64,000 nt of DNA from Didymodactylos carnosus (GCA_905250885.1 CAJNOQ010000050.1:1-64000); one strand, 5' to 3'. Shown: positions 23,151 through 36,417, numbered from the stretch's first letter. The notes: generated by a model not told the origin, from the letters alone. Translations and numbers: made by a program.

Positions 23151-25449
23151 ATGGCTACTACTCGAGCTTCCTACTCGTATAATACATTATACAAAAACAA
23201 TGTTGATCAATATTCAACGTACCGAACACCCGATAATGTGAGTGTGTAGTTTTACTTAATTTAGCACCATCAATAACTAACTTTTTCTTTTCGTATTCTT
23301 CAGAGATTAAGTGCTTCATCTACGAAAAGCACGAGAGCTAAACGTTCAAAGACAATAAATAACAAAACGGAGAAAGATATACACCACAACGCCAGGACGA
23401 AAATTTACGACGAAACAGCAAGAGTAAAATATTCAGTTTTGCTCTTTTATGACTGATTATACAATCCGTTTTTTGAAGCCTAGTTTCCGTATGAAAAGGA
23501 CACGTCCGCATAAGACTTGATCGAATCGGCCCACCAACTTTTATTGTTCCAATGTATTCAAAACTCATCAAGATCATCTTTACTATCAAACTCACTATTC
23601 ACTCAAAAAACGTCAGAACGAGTTAAGAACTTCAAGATGTACAGTATTCAGGGAGTTCTATACGATATTTATAAGAAAGTTACAGGAAAAAATTACAAAA
23701 TTCTATCGTTTTAAAAACGATTTTTAGAAAGTCAGTGAACAAACCCATACTTTTGCGATTTTTCAATGGTATATCATATCCTGAAGTTCTCATTCGGACG
23801 TTTTTTGAGTGAATAGTGAATTTTTTAATATTAGGCGAAAACAGCCTGAAAATCCGAGTTTAAAAACTCGGTTTTCAGCACATTTTTGAATTTGATTTCA
23901 AAATGAACATTCCGACAATATTCAGTCGATTACCTATGCATAGTGGCATAGCCGCGATCTATACAAAAGTCTAGTATCATATTCACAAAGACCGCCGTCA
24001 GGGTCCGTTAAGTTTCCTATTTTTTTCCCGTTAAGTTTAGGATTTTGCAGTCATACTAATGGTGCTGTACTTAACTGGAAGCGCGCTCAGACGAGTCAAA
24101 ACCATGGAAAAAGATGATTTTGATGATTTTTGGACAGATTGGAGCAATAAAAATTGATGGGCCGATTCGATCAAGTCTTATGCAGCCTGATTCTGTGTGT
24201 AATGGATGAGAGCCGCTGTGAGCTCAAACGTAATAATATTTTAAAAAATGACTTAATGCTCAAAAAAGCTTCTCTTATTTCATTCTTAAAAATAATTTAT
24301 TTCCATCAGAGAACGACTGTGCCGAATGACAAAGTTGACTGGAATACTGCATGGGTTGACTATGCTCCAACTGAATATACTACCGAGAAAATATTGCAGA
24401 ATAAAAAAGCAGATCCATCCGACGCGACCCAAATTGACAATTTTAATTCTGTGGGAGAAAGAATAGATCGAACAAGTTCCACTGGAACTTATCAATTTGA
24501 TGACAGAAACCGCCCGAGAAATCCGATGGGTCGAACGGGTCGTGAGTAAAATCAACAAACATTTATTTTTACAAAAGCATTTTCAAAACTCATATATATT
24601 TTTTCTAGTAACTGGAAGAGGCAGGCTCTATTTCTGGGGACCAAATCATGCTGGTGATCCAATTGTAACAAGGTATCAGCTTTGGGTCGATCTGAAAACG
24701 CCTATAAAAGATAGAAAAAGATCTTTTTGTGTTTTAGATGGTGTCGCGATGCACAGAAAAATATTATATGGCGTCAAGATGAAAGTGGATGGTTTAAAAA
24801 AGTGTTAGAAGTTGTCACAATTCAGAGAAGGGATAACCAAGAGCTTGCTCTGCCTGGTGTGAGTTTAAAACTTATTGTCTGTTGATCAACTGTAGACAAA
24901 ATAATTTTTTTAGGGAATGGTTGATCCAGGAGAGAAAGCATTCAGTACTCTAATAAGAGAATTCAAGGAAGAAGCAATGAATTCATTAGAAATAAAGGAT
25001 ATATCAAAAAGTTCTGCTAATTGTATTGAAAAGTTATTTGAGAAAGGAAGACAGATAAGTTATACCGGTTAAAGCGAAGATTTTTTCTGTAAGTTTTTCT
25101 AAATTTTTCAGGTTTCAAAAGGTTATGTAGATGATCCAAGAAATACTGACAATGCGTGGATGGAGTCGACCGCTTGGCACTTTCATGATGAAACTGGAGA
25201 ATTAACTAGAGATTTGAAGCTGTCAGCGGGTATGAATGTAAATATAGTTTCGTGCGTTACGCACCAAAGCAAAAACATTTTTCATTGTTATTCATACTGT
25301 TACGAAATTTTTTGAGATTATCTTTCTTTATTTTAGGAGATGATGCAACAAAAGCTATGTGGACTCCCGTTGATCGTCATCTAAAACTGTATGCTTCTCA
25401 TTCTAAGTTTCTTGAAATTGTCGTTAATCGATTACATGCTTATTGGTGA
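23151..25449 (+). CDS. NUDT9: ADP-ribose pyrophosphatase, NUDT9 family (8 exons)
   Basis: Exons 23151-23237, 23304-23423, 24310-24541, 24609-24672, 24738-24858, 24914-25067, 25122-25229 and 25337-25449 join in frame to 332 aa (human NUDT9 is 350). The enzyme hydrolyses ADP-ribose to AMP and ribose-5-phosphate. Hallmarks seen: VPNDKVDW, RPRNPMGRTG, FWGPNHAGDPIVTRW, then an intact Nudix box at about residues 209-230 (GMVDPGEKAF...REFKEEA, with the RE-x-x-EE metal ligands), then GYVDDPRNTDNAWMES and LKLYASHSKF. The intact REFKEE argues for a catalytic enzyme and not a TRPM2-type channel domain, where the box is degenerate. No channel segments are present. The exon 6/7 junction has a weak donor (GTTAAAG) and is the least certain. 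Intron 2 (886 bp) holds a fold-back element. AATAAA follows at 25595-25600. Confidence 0.93.
23503..24184. mobile_element. Fold-back element inside NUDT9 intron 2
   Basis: Left arm starting GCATAAGACTTGATCGAATC (about 23503) matches the reverse complement of the right arm ending about 24184, for roughly 80 bp at about 80% identity. Further in, ACTATTCACTCAAAAAACGTC near 23600 pairs with GACGTTTTTTGAGTGAATAGT near 23798-23819. No transposase. Target duplication not seen; superfamily unassigned. Confidence 0.75.
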
Positions 25450-25594
25450 TAAACAAGAGCATTTCTATATAGTCGTATAAGGACTATCAAAACAATTCTG
25501 AATTACGTATTTTCGCATAAAATTTGTATAGGGTTTATGTACATGATCTACGTTCAATGTTGGTGTTCAAAGTTGTCTATTAAATATGTATACT

Positions 25595-25600
25595 AATAAA
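25595..25600 (+). promoter_or_regulatory. Poly(A) signal of NUDT9
   Basis: AATAAA, 146 bp after the NUDT9 stop codon and before the facing PDCL gene. Confidence 0.7.
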
Positions 25601-25663
25601 TACTTTTTATTCGACAAAATAGCGATATAGTTAATACCCAAGCAAAGATCACCTATAGAAAAA

Positions 25664-25868
25664 ATCTATATACATTTCGTCTGTGATCGAGCGATGGACG
25701 ACTAGTTGTCATCTAGATTACTAGTTGACAACGGGACTTTTAATTAGATGCGTTTATATGTGCAACTAACAATAGTTAAATCGCTCAATAATTCGATGAT
25801 AAATCGCTAGTTGCAACTGAAAAGAAATCTAGCAATCGCTCGATTATTCTAGTGTCGTTGCCATATAA
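25664..25868. mobile_element. Small word-array inverted repeat between NUDT9 and PDCL
   Basis: ATCGAGCGATGG on the left and its inverted partner CAATCGCTCGAT on the right, with internal CTAGTTG/CAACTAG words in both orientations. Likely a miniature transposon of the same general architecture as the other word elements. Ends approximate. Confidence 0.45.
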
Positions 25869-26265
25869 TTTCAATCGAGTAAAAAATTAAGAAATCTAAA
25901 TGATTTGTGCAATATTAACTTTTTTTTAATGCTTGGATACTTTATGATGTTTTATTTAAATTCACAAGCAAGAAAAATTAATTTACAATAAAATGTTCAA
26001 ATGTCATGACAACTACCAAAAGTTTAGACGAAAAAAAAACAGATTATAGCTTCACAGATATATTCAACTCGGACATCTAAAACGATAAACTTTTTTCGGT
26101 CATTAACTTTAGGCAATTTCAAAAGTTGAAAATAAGATAAGGTGAGAACGATCGAAAAATTTAAATAAAAAACAGCAAACAGATCATGATAACTACAGAA
26201 AAAAAAAACCAATGAATAATAAGAAAAAGTGAATAAATACATTAAGTTTGACTAGATTTGGACCA

Positions 26266-26271
26266 TTTATT
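26266..26271 (-). promoter_or_regulatory. Poly(A) signal of PDCL
   Basis: Minus-strand AATAAA, about 160 bp after the PDCL stop codon. Confidence 0.55.
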
Positions 26272-26427
26272 ATAAAAACAGAACGTCAAGACTTTACAAA
26301 CAAAATAGAGATGTAGCTCGATGATTATTTGAAATATGAAATTAATTGCAATTTCATAATTCACAAAGAGCAGATGGACAGAGTATTATCCTGAGAAAAA
26401 AAAGTTTGAAAATATTTTCGTCATAAT

Positions 26428-28001
26428 CTAATCATCATCACTCTTTGAATCGGATTTGTCAGCATCACATTGTCTTATTGAAGATGAACATTCCAATGAT
26501 GGTAATAAATTATTTCTAAAACAAATAAAATTTTGTCTTTAATTTTTCTCTGCTTATGAAGTAGTTATCGTTGAACGATATTCAAAAAAAAATCACATCT
26601 TACTCTAACAGAAGATTTTCTATATCACTTGGATAAAACTCATCACCAAATTCATTTGTTAATGACACAAAATTTCCAAGAATTTTCCCCTCACGATAAA
26701 CAAGAATTGCTGGACAACCAGTTGCAATCTACAACAAGAAGAAGAAAATATACAATGTTGAATAGTAACAGTAAATCACTTACAAATTTTCGGCTTAATT
26801 CGGCATCTGATGCTTGGATACGACAGAATTTGACCAATGAATATTGCTCAGCTAATACATGAAAGCAAGTATTCATCGTTTTACAAGCAGGTTTTGACTA
26901 AAACACAAGGATAATTAGTTTATAAATTCAATTAATTAAAACATCTTAAGAACCAAATGAATTGTGATTATTATGTTAGATTTTCTTTCACTCAGTTTTG
27001 AAGAGTATAAAATGATGATAAGGATAAATTTAGCTTTCCAGATAAGTCAAACTATTGTTTCAAATTTTATATTTAACAGCATAAATTCTCTTACCTCTTC
27101 GTAAATGTGAACAACTACCGTAACATTTTTATTTTCCTTATCGATAGCATGCGTATATTCATCCCTTGTTAGTTGAATTACTTTACCAAAGCGGGGTCTA
27201 AAATATATTATGTTCAATAATAAATACAACTAAATTAGCATACATCAACAATAGTACATTGGATGATTTAATTTTCTTGCGCACTTACGCATTACTTATT
27301 CGATGTTGTATTTCATTCATGAGTTTTGCACGATATTCTTTAAGAAACTCGTCTTCTGCGTCAAAAAATTCATCATCTAAATCATCTTTAGCTGCTTCAT
27401 TTTTTTGTCTCTCTTGATCACGTTCTTCATCAAGCTATAATTTCAAGTTGGCAATATAAACAGTTGCAAATAAAGAAATCGTTCTTTAAAATAACCTTAC
27501 GTGTGATCGACAAGATAGAGATAATTTTTTTATTAGTTCAGCCTTCTCTTTCTCTTGATTATTTCGATTTTCTGTTTCTAGTTGTTTGAAACGTTGCCAG
27601 TCTTGAAGAAGAAACAAACAAAGTAACTCATCATATAAACGAAAACTTCATACATACCTTTGATAACACCTTTTGGACCTGTCTACAAGTGAAACGATAA
27701 ATTAACAGTAAGAACATAATGATTTAGAAAGTAGAATAACTTCTACTTACATTTTCTGTGAAATTACTTTGGCTACGATAACTTTCTAATTCAGCGTCTG
27801 GTATAAATTTTGAACCACGACAGTTTGTTTGTTTTTCATCGTCTGATTTTGATGGAGAATCATCTATATAATCAAAATGTGAATATTTTTTATAAACAAA
27901 CATACTATCTAGTATTTTGCAGCATTACCTTCGTCTTCGGATGAACTGCTGCAATAATTTTGTAATTTTTCACCAAGAATACGATCGTCTAAAGTCACCA
28001 T
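26428..28001 (-). CDS. PDCL: Phosducin-like protein, CCT co-chaperone (9 exons)
   Basis: Exons 28001-27929, 27863-27751, 27682-27658, 27601-27501, 27434-27289, 27197-27095, 26897-26784, 26728-26604 and 26515-26428 join in frame to 295 aa (human PDCL is 301). PhLP1/PDCL helps the CCT chaperonin assemble G-protein beta-gamma dimers in the cytosol. The start matches the family (VTLDDRILGEKLQNY), followed by an acidic SSSSEDE stretch, the diagnostic TGPKGVIKDWQRFKQLETE helix, LSCRSHLDEE, and a thioredoxin-like C-terminal domain: VIQLTRDEY, VVVHIYEE, YSLVKFCRIQASDAE, then CPAILVYREGKILGNFVSLT. It ends in an acidic Ser/Asp tail like the human protein. Introns are mostly 50-110 bp. It is convergent with NUDT9, with about 1 kb between the two stops. 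Confidence 0.95.
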
Positions 28002-28686
28002 CTAAAAAAGAAGAATGCACAATGCCGAAAAACGTTTTTTATGCCTTCATAAAAATGTAGCGATAAATTACAATATGTTCTCTTGATTATGACGAGGAGG
28101 TAACTTCTTACAGTTTGACATGCGTCTTAAATAGTTGTCAACAGACACATACCACGAAAAGGCAGTTTCATATCAGCGATCTCAGCTTATCCACCATCTA
28201 ATGCGACGTAAAAGAATTGCTTAAAGGTATAGTTTCACGAAAAGCCGCGACACTTTTCAGTCATGTCAGAGTAAGAAGCTTTTACTTATTAAAAAAAAGA
28301 TTCATCAGGAACATTAGGTGTTCTGAATTTGTTTCCCTACTACCTTTTTGCTCTCATTCCAAGTATGAGTGTTGAGAAATTTCAGCTTTGCTGAATGGAT
28401 TCACTAACAAGTGAGATCATTATAGTTCTTCGATCTGTAACATGAGTTTTACTGCACAAAATGTTACAAAACAAAAATTCACAGAAGGTAAACAAAATGA
28501 AGCACAAAAAAAGTACTTGAATCTGCTTGACGTTTTGTAAAGAAAAATTGAAAAGTGCTGTTTTGAAACTGATAGGCACTCACAGATCAACAATACCTGG
28601 TGTTTTTCCTAATTGCTGACTGTGAACTGAGAGAAAGAGGAAGATACACGTTAGCTGAGGAAGAATCTGTACTCAAGATATGGAAT
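28002..28686. other. Region upstream of PDCL
   Basis: Should contain the PDCL promoter and 5' UTR. I see no marked promoter motif and no coding signal. Confidence 0.4.
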
Positions 28687-29357
28687 CAGAGTTGCCAGAT
28701 GGTCCGCATTTTGCGGACAAATTCCGCTTTCTGTAGTTTTTTCCGCAGTGTCCGCTTTTCGAGGATTTTTTGTTCTTGTCCTTTGAAGATTTTTGCATTT
28801 TCTCATAAAAAGCTTGGCGCCTTCAGCGGCTGAATGATCTTTTAGAACAATTCTTTTGCAGCTTTTATAAAACAGATGCGCACTGTTTTAGGAACTAAAT
28901 CAGAAATTTGTCCCGAAAGTGAGCGGTAACACAAAAACATTAGCTTGTCTCAAGTGCTGCTGAAACGGAGTGTGAAAAATAGTGAAATACTAAATCTTCG
29001 AGGAAGGCAACTCGGTCAGAAAATCGTAACCATTAAGTGCTGTTGTAGCCGGGAAAGTTTCGAATTAACTATTATCCTGCCATACATAAATGTTGAAATT
29101 TATGACGGCTGATCAAAAACGTGGATCCACAAAAATCCAATAGCAATTCAAATTGGAATTTAAATGATGTTTTATACTTCTTTTGCGTTTCTTAGATGGA
29201 ACCGCCATAAAGCGCTCGATAATTTTTTTGATATACCTTCGTTTGGTGAAAAATGCGTTTCCGCTTTTATTCCGCATTTTGGAAAAAAAATTCCACTTTT
29301 TTCCGCTTTTTCGCCTTTTTTATTTCGCTTTTCTGACCTAAGCATCTGGCATCTCTG
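28687..29357. mobile_element. hAT-type element, CAGAGTTGCCAGATG family
   Basis: Left end CAGAGTTGCCAGATG and the reverse complement of the right end, CAGAGATGCCAGATG, differ at one base. The flanking 8-mers TATGGAAT (28679-28686) and CATGGAAC (29358-29365) share 6 of 8 bases. Subterminal TTCCGCTTTT-type words repeat near both ends. The internal frames (28600-28833, 29164-29373 and its complement) look like consequences of this repetition, not genes. A relative lies at 53397-53916. Confidence 0.75.
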
Positions 29358-31527
29358 CATGGAACGTATATAAGGTTCCATAGTCACAAAAATATTCGCC
29401 ATTATCCTCGGTCATACTTCGGAAAAATTCATGTATAATTTTCTTGGAATTATAGCAAACTACCAGGATGAGAGCCAGACAGTAATTTACTTTTTATTTG
29501 CCTGAATTTGTCGGAGAAATACAGAAATAATAAAATTATTGAATAAAGATGTCACTATCCGTCAGCAGACAGTACAGGTCAGTAATGCCAGGAATATCGT
29601 AGGACCTGAACTTGAAAATTTACATCATAGTCATCTTTTTATTGTTTATTAATTTTTTGCCAAACGAAAAATGTCGAATGAAAGAAAGAAACCAAAACAA
29701 AATTACAAGATAAAATGATAAATCATAATATAGTGTTGGATTGACTCAATCGCTTACCTTCACTTTAAAATAATTAATCTTTGATGACACATCAGTAACT
29801 ATACTCTACTGGATTAGATGGTTTTTCATGGGTTCTCTTGACAATCGAGAAAGAAACAGGTGACTCTAGTGACATGAGCTTTTAACATTTAGTTAGAGTT
29901 AAAGTATCTTGGACAATTAATATGGCGATTTATGTCCAATCATATTGTTGTAATTAACAATACGCTTGTGTTTTTTGCTAAGCTGAATGTAACTGTGCCA
30001 TTTAGCAGTGAATTAACAACGAGAGAAATATTTTGAAAAGGCTAGTCTGTTTGTAACGCCTTCAAAATGGTACTATGACAACATGAAAGTGAAATATTAA
30101 GCTGATTTTGATATTTTTTAAGGAATAAGATATTTTCTGATTAATTTCATTAAACTGTTTCATAAATGATACATTTTTAGCGGAAATTCGAGAGAGAACA
30201 AGTTTTCAGCTGCTGCATCTAAAAGATGTTATTCTCTGAATTTTTGACGTATTGGTAAATCCTTAACCTTTCTGTTCCTTTTTAAAGTTTAATGGAGGAC
30301 TGTCTTTGGCGGAAAAAATTGACGCGTAGCCAAAACATGCATTGAAGGCTATTTAGCTTAGAGCAGGAATGACGGCGGTTCGAAGCTAAACTTATCAGTA
30401 AGGATAGGCTAGACCGGAGCTCTGGCCCAAACAGTCATAACGTACGTTAATTAAGAATTTGTAGGATAGAAAAAGAAGCGTTACTAGTTTTCCTCAATTG
30501 CAGCAGATAACATCCTTACAAAGCACTGCCCTAAATGATCTAAAGATTGTATTACACTGGTTGTTACCCCTTTGTAGAATAGTTTCTATTAGTCATATTC
30601 ATTTTCAATGTTGTCATTGTCGTTTCGACTAGGTTGTATAAAACGAAGCCTTCTCGATTATACGTAAGAATGACAGGAAGTATAGAAATTCTGATCACCT
30701 GTGTTTCTTAAATCTTTTTTAGATATTAATTAGTTTAATGCCGCAAAAACTACTCATAGTGAATTTATATTTAACAGATACTCACTGTATTGTTACACAC
30801 CTAGTTTCTCAAGCAAAAGTTTTCATACCAAATGAATTGCAAAGTTTTATAACTTTATTTATGTAATTAAAATGATGGATTGTTACGGTACAAAGCAGTT
30901 TAATGTATTGAACAATGAACAACAAAACCGAACGAAGTTAGTAAAGATTTGATAATGCTTTAAATGAAGTAAAAGCTATGTGAAACTAGATTAGACCATC
31001 TATTGTCTTCTTGAGTATTTACTATTTTATTCGTTTAGTTATTATCTGTGGACGTTCAAATTTCTATTAATAAAAATGGCATTGCATAATTGCATATAAT
31101 ATACTAGAGATACAGTATTGAGGTCAATATTCACTAGGTAGTGTTGAAAAAAATTTCTGTCGTCGCGAAGATTGATGATTATTTTAATGACAGACATCAA
31201 TTTTTGCTTCTTCTACTTAAAGATGGAGATATACTCCGGGAACTTTTACTTATTTGAAATGTTCGTGATCGCTCAAACCTTCACTGTAGCTGATTACTTT
31301 CCTAGCCAGTACGACCTCAGTACTATATTTTCTGTTGATTCATATGCATTTTTTTCGAGGTAGACTATCAAAGATCACAGCACAGTGAGCATATTTCGTT
31401 TACATGAAGCTTTTTTGGTCAAAAATGGGACTTTTTTGGATAAAATCCACTTTCTATCATTTAGGAGATATTATTCAGCAAAATAAGATTATTGTAAAAA
31501 AAAACGTGTTTTGGACAAAAAATCCGG
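29358..31527. other. Intergenic, no gene seen
   Basis: One somewhat GC-richer patch at about 30320-30450 without an open frame. No gene or repeat that I can support. Confidence 0.5.
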
Positions 31528-31625
31528 AGGGCCGTATCACGAAAAAACTTAAGTCACACTTAAGTGTATAAACTTAGCACGTAAGTGCACATAACGAAGA
31601 GGTAAGTTTTTTTGTGATACGGCCC
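31528..31625. mobile_element. 98-bp miniature inverted-repeat element
   Basis: The left end GGGCCGTATCACGAAAAAAC pairs with the right end GTTTTTTTGTGATACGGCCC with one mismatch and a one-base length difference. The short interior repeats the word ACTTAAGT/ACTTA. Flanks outside (GGACAAAAAATCCGG left, inverted relative right) suggest insertion into an older inverted repeat. Confidence 0.65.
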
Positions 31626-34169
31626 CCTAAAGCCCAAATTTTTTGTCAAAAAATTTGACTGCTAGAAATAATCTATTTTAATAATTATCGGTATAAGTGT
31701 AGTACAAATAGAAGAACTTACATACAAAGTTTGACCTAGTTTGAATTTGGGCGGAATAAGACGCTGATCATTATGATCATTATATTGATCACAATTGTAC
31801 AAAAACTAATTAGATAAGGGACTGTTTTTATTCCTCTGGTTGTTTAAGTCCAAGAAACGAAATTCGTTCGCTGTTGGATACTCGAAAGGGTCTAGAGTTA
31901 GAATCCGTTTCGCTTTCATTTATAACATTGTTGAATTTAATAGAAAAAAATTTTACGTTGTAAACTGGAAATGGAGAATTTTTTTACTACAAAAAAAGTA
32001 CAATTTGGCTGACTATTAGCTCATGAAAAGAAATCAATACAATCCTATTGAAAAATTTTTACATATGACCGTGGAAACATACCTCCAAGTCTCCTCTTTC
32101 ATATGGTGAAAATCAGAAAAAAATCCGAAAAAAATCTATCTCTTCGTTCTTGAGCTATTCGAAAAATGGGCACGGGTACCGTAATTTGAAAAGAACAATA
32201 GTAATTATTGTCAAGTCAGAAGTCTTGACTAATAGATGCTTTAGGCTCCTCGCTACATTATATGGTAATGTACAGAACGTATTTATTTGTGTAAAGAACT
32301 TACATAAAAAGATTGTTTGAATATGCAGAGCTTTGAACGAAAGACTCTTGTAATTAGAAAATCTTTCTTTATCATCACCTGCAGTTTCATCTCACTATTT
32401 TTCTATACATTGTATGGATTTAGAACACTTTTCAATGTATTAAGTCTGAAATATTCTACTCATATCTAAACTCAACGGCTTTATTAATACTTTAAAATTA
32501 ATTCCTTCAACTTTTTCCTTCCAAATAAAAAATCTATATGAAAAATGAATAATGTATATTTGTCGAAGAGTAACTTTACCAAAGAGTAAAAAGAAGAAAT
32601 TGTTAATTATAGATCTATCATTCTTTGTCCTTCTACGTTTGGCATATGTGACGCTTTTTGTGATGATCTTCAAATTTCTTAAAAGAATGTTTTTTATTTT
32701 CATCTCGCGTTGGAGTCATTTTTACATAACTTTCTGTCCTTTATACTTTTTTTCTTTCTTTATTGACTAACTGCTGCCGTTTTTTAATAAACACAGAGGA
32801 GAACTGATCTTTTTTATCGATGAAAAAGAAACCCGGTGACATTGAAACACATTTAGTGTCGATATGTGTTTATACTATATTTTTTTTATAACTATCGCTT
32901 CTCACATGTAAAAATGACAAATACTTTTTTGATATATGTCATAAGTGAAAAAAAAAAGTAGAAAAAATCTATAACAAGTTTTTTCTAAAATAAAGTGACG
33001 GGGGCTGTGATGAAATTTATTTTGTATGTCCATTCAAATTTTCTTCACTATATTATTTTTCTTACCTTTTTGTGCTTTTTTTTGTATTTAATCACTCTAC
33101 ACGCACAAACCAAAGAAAAAAAATCTAAATTATCCATTTTCACTAGAATAGAAAATAATATATTAGTGCAAATATAGATCTTTTTCTTATGAAAATAGAA
33201 TTGTGTTCTATTTTGGTAAAGACAATATTATATAATTAGTAATTAGGGCTTTTAGTCATTGATATTTGAATCAATGAGTAGAACGAATCTTATAGTAAAC
33301 GTTATATTTGGTGAAATGATCTTCTCATTAAAACGAAAAAATCTAAAGAAAGACAAACTCGTTATTACTTCGCAACATTAGAGGAGTGCAGATTAATTCT
33401 AATTTTTCTATGACTAGGGTATAAAGTTGTAGGGTAAGATTACAGAATATACTATTCAGAAAGACTTTATACGTTAATGAACAGAAAGCATACTAGTTAG
33501 TCATACTGGTATGAATAAATATATCTCTTGTGGTGTTGTCATTGAACTATCACCTGTTTTGTACCCGAAAATGTGAAGTTTTATATGTTTCTCTTGTGAA
33601 TTATACATCAAAACGTATTAATAAATTTAAAAAACAAATTCAGTGGTCTAGAAGCCTTTTTAGATTAAAGTTGGGTAAAGTTCGTTTAAAAAGTTTTTCT
33701 AATCGTGTATAACATACGTAAATATCTTATACAAGACATCTCTAACAAATATTAAGAGTGTGTATTAATCTCTTTATCATATTCTTTGTTAAATCAGCAT
33801 CAAGTGTAAGTGGCAAAAGAGCTGAAAGGAGGTTCCGCGTTGAATATTACAGCTCTGCCGTTTCTATTTGAATTATGTATAATCAACAACCATGTTAGGT
33901 TTATCTGTACGCTTATGCGCTTCTTATTGTATTATCCTTTATCATTTCGTGTAAAACCCTTGATTAACCACTGTTTTATTGGAAATATGAAAACTAATTT
34001 AGTTTGTATGGTATATAGTACCATAGTATTTCTAATAGTAATGTAGTACGAGATATGTCAATCATTAAATGCTTTGCTTGTGCTGCATATTTAAGGACAG
34101 ATGCTATCGACATTTTTTAAAACATTTTTTCACCTTTATTTTTTATATTAATTTTTTTTTTCATTTTAG
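31626..34169. other. Intergenic, no gene seen
   Basis: Very AT-rich, with A/T runs that produce long but unconvincing hydrophobic or lysine-rich frames on both strands. The end near 34169 is the 3' end of a 5' UTR intron of the next gene (polypyrimidine tract and TTTTAG directly before the ATG). Confidence 0.5.
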
Positions 34170-35076
34170 ATGCGTAATCCATATGGTGATACTTTCAATG
34201 ATATTACCATAGATCTACGTGGTGGCGATGATGCTAGTGGAAACAATTATCGAGAAAATGGATATGATGTTGATTCCACATCTGCAGCCTCTTTTATTGC
34301 TCGACAATCAAGATATAGTGGTATGCTGAATGATAAAGATAATTGATAAGAGTTCACATAACATATGTTGTCATGTTTTTCTTTGCTTTGCTTAGCATAC
34401 CCTCAGGTACGTCCGACAAATCCTTTGTATGCTAGTCAATCTACATTAAAAACACAACCATCAAATCGGCAAAGTTCTTCTCAAACTTCAGCCGCATTAG
34501 TAGCACGTCGACAAAAATTCAATCCGCAAGAACCAAGAAGACCCAGCGATTGGAGATGGTTCGCTATTTTATGTATTATATTATTTTTTCCTACAGGTAA
34601 AGCTTTTCTTATTATTAACGAAATAGAACAAGGAAGAAAAATTTTACTGTACAATAATTAGATACGTTTTCTGGTAATCTCTAATATTTCTATCTAGTGA
34701 TATTTTTCTTTCAATAAAATTTACTTCTCTATCACAATTTTTGAAATTAATGAGTTTCACGTGAAAAAGTCGTTGAGTAATTTATTGATCTAAATGAATA
34801 GATAGTTACAATCTTTCTTAGCCTTAAAGCGTGCTGCTTATTTACATCAACTTTTATTCATTATATAATTTTGTTCTGTATGTGTTTGTTTTAGGCTTGT
34901 TTGCATTTGCATTTGCCAGAAAGGCTCAGAACAAATTTTACGATGGTTTTGTCACTGAATCTCATAAATTAAATAAACGAGCACTGATACTATGTATTGT
35001 ATCTATATTATGTGGAGTTGGCCTTATTATCGGATTACTATTTGCGTTCGACACTTGGCCTCGAACCAATGGTTGA
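34170..35076 (+). CDS. Dispanin/CD225-like two-segment membrane protein (3 exons)
   Basis: Exons 34170-34320, 34396-34596 and 34895-35076 encode 177 aa. The N-terminal ~105 residues are polar and low-complexity (rich in Ser, Gln, Asn), which is typical of cytosolic tails in this family. The C-terminal part fits the CD225/dispanin pattern: RRPSDWRWFAILCIILFF PTG (first membrane segment), a short basic loop with FARKAQNKFYDGFVTESHKLNKRA, then a second membrane segment (LILCIVSILCGVGLIIGLLF). Dispanins include IFITM, PRRT and TMEM233/TRARG1-type proteins, which act in membrane trafficking and fusion. I cannot name the subfamily. The start codon directly follows a splice acceptor, so the 5' UTR contains an intron. 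AATAAA at 35349-35354. Confidence 0.8.
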
Positions 35077-36417
35077 ATACAATATCATATGTTATTTATA
35101 CATATATTTTATACGTATTTTTTTATTCTATTCGTGTCAATCTAAGCTGTATTCGACTGAACAAAGAAAAGCATGTTTATTTCGCTTTACATGTTACAGA
35201 TGCCATTGCAATGCAATCTCATTATAAATTAACTAATCACAGAGTTTAGGACAGTACAGGGAATTTTAGTGTTATATCGATAGTCATTGTACGATGTATG
35301 AATGAATTATTTTTACACGAATACAATATAGTTCCGGTTAAGATCAGCAATAAAGTTTTTCTATTTTTTATTACTGAAAATTTATTAAGATTGCTTTCAC
35401 TTCATTTCTCTTGTTCTGATAAATTTTGTATGTATTTTCTATTTTCATGGTACGTTTTTTCTTCATTTTATCAGTATGTTGCTAATGAACTAACTTTTCG
35501 TTTGAGTATATCTACTGGTATTTCACTCTCGACTATGTTCGATGCTTTTTGTTCATTTACATCGCCTTTAAAGAGGAAGCGGTGAAAAATGTTAATACTA
35601 TACATATTTTTGAAAATAGTAAGCATGCCATATAATATAAAACTGTTTCCGTCCTGCATATAGTAATCCAGTATAGAAAGATAGAAGCCAAATATCTGTC
35701 GACTAATAACACAGTAACAAATATAACTGTGTTAAATTATTTCTTTTTCTTTTATACGATCTAGTGTTAAAACAAGTTTTATTTATGATTTTCGTGAAGA
35801 ATTTTTATTTTACTTTATTAATACTCATTTTTCATTAAATAATGTCAAAAGCTCTAAAGAAAATTTCTCTCACAAGTCATTGCTACACTACTATTTTCCC
35901 TTAAATAACTAATTTGTTTTCTACACTTTTTCTTCTTTTTATTGTGACTAATTGTTTGGGCTAGTTTTCTGAGATATTTCTATAGATAACATTGTGTTAG
36001 ATATTTATTGCTTTTAGTAGACAATTACACGATGAATTAACATTAATGTTTGTTAAACTAACACTTTCGTTTTGTAGACACTAATAACTAGCCACAATTA
36101 GAAAACACTTATACGATCTGTGTTCAAATATCTGATTTGTTTAGCCGTTTTGTGTTCCCAATCTCTTCGCCGTCTCAAGCAGAAGAATCATAGCACCTAC
36201 ATCACTGAAGAATACGTATATTTAAAACTGAAGGTAATTTCTCATTCAAACAATTTCAAGCTAGAAGGAAATGAATTACACTTCACGAGATTTATTTTTT
36301 CGTTTTCTTTTCTGAATTGTTTGTATTCACATGTAATTCAAATAATCTGCTGAAAATAAAATTGAACTCATATTTTTGTAGATTTCGTGCGACGTTAATT
36401 CTCACAAAAAATAAAAT
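35077..36417. other. 3' UTR of the dispanin-like gene and intergenic
   Basis: Includes the poly(A) signal at 35349-35354. After it I see no coding signal until the UQCR10 start. The UQCR10 promoter must lie in the last few hundred bases; no specific motif is called. Confidence 0.5.

Noticed and set aside
24497-24808. Continuous 103-codon frame across NUDT9 introns
   Set aside because: The frame reads through introns. The spliced model restores the family sequence GRTG...GRGRLYFWGPNHA and TRW.
32440-33177. Hydrophobic or Lys-rich frames on both strands
   Set aside because: Composition reflects A and T runs. No start, splice or domain support.
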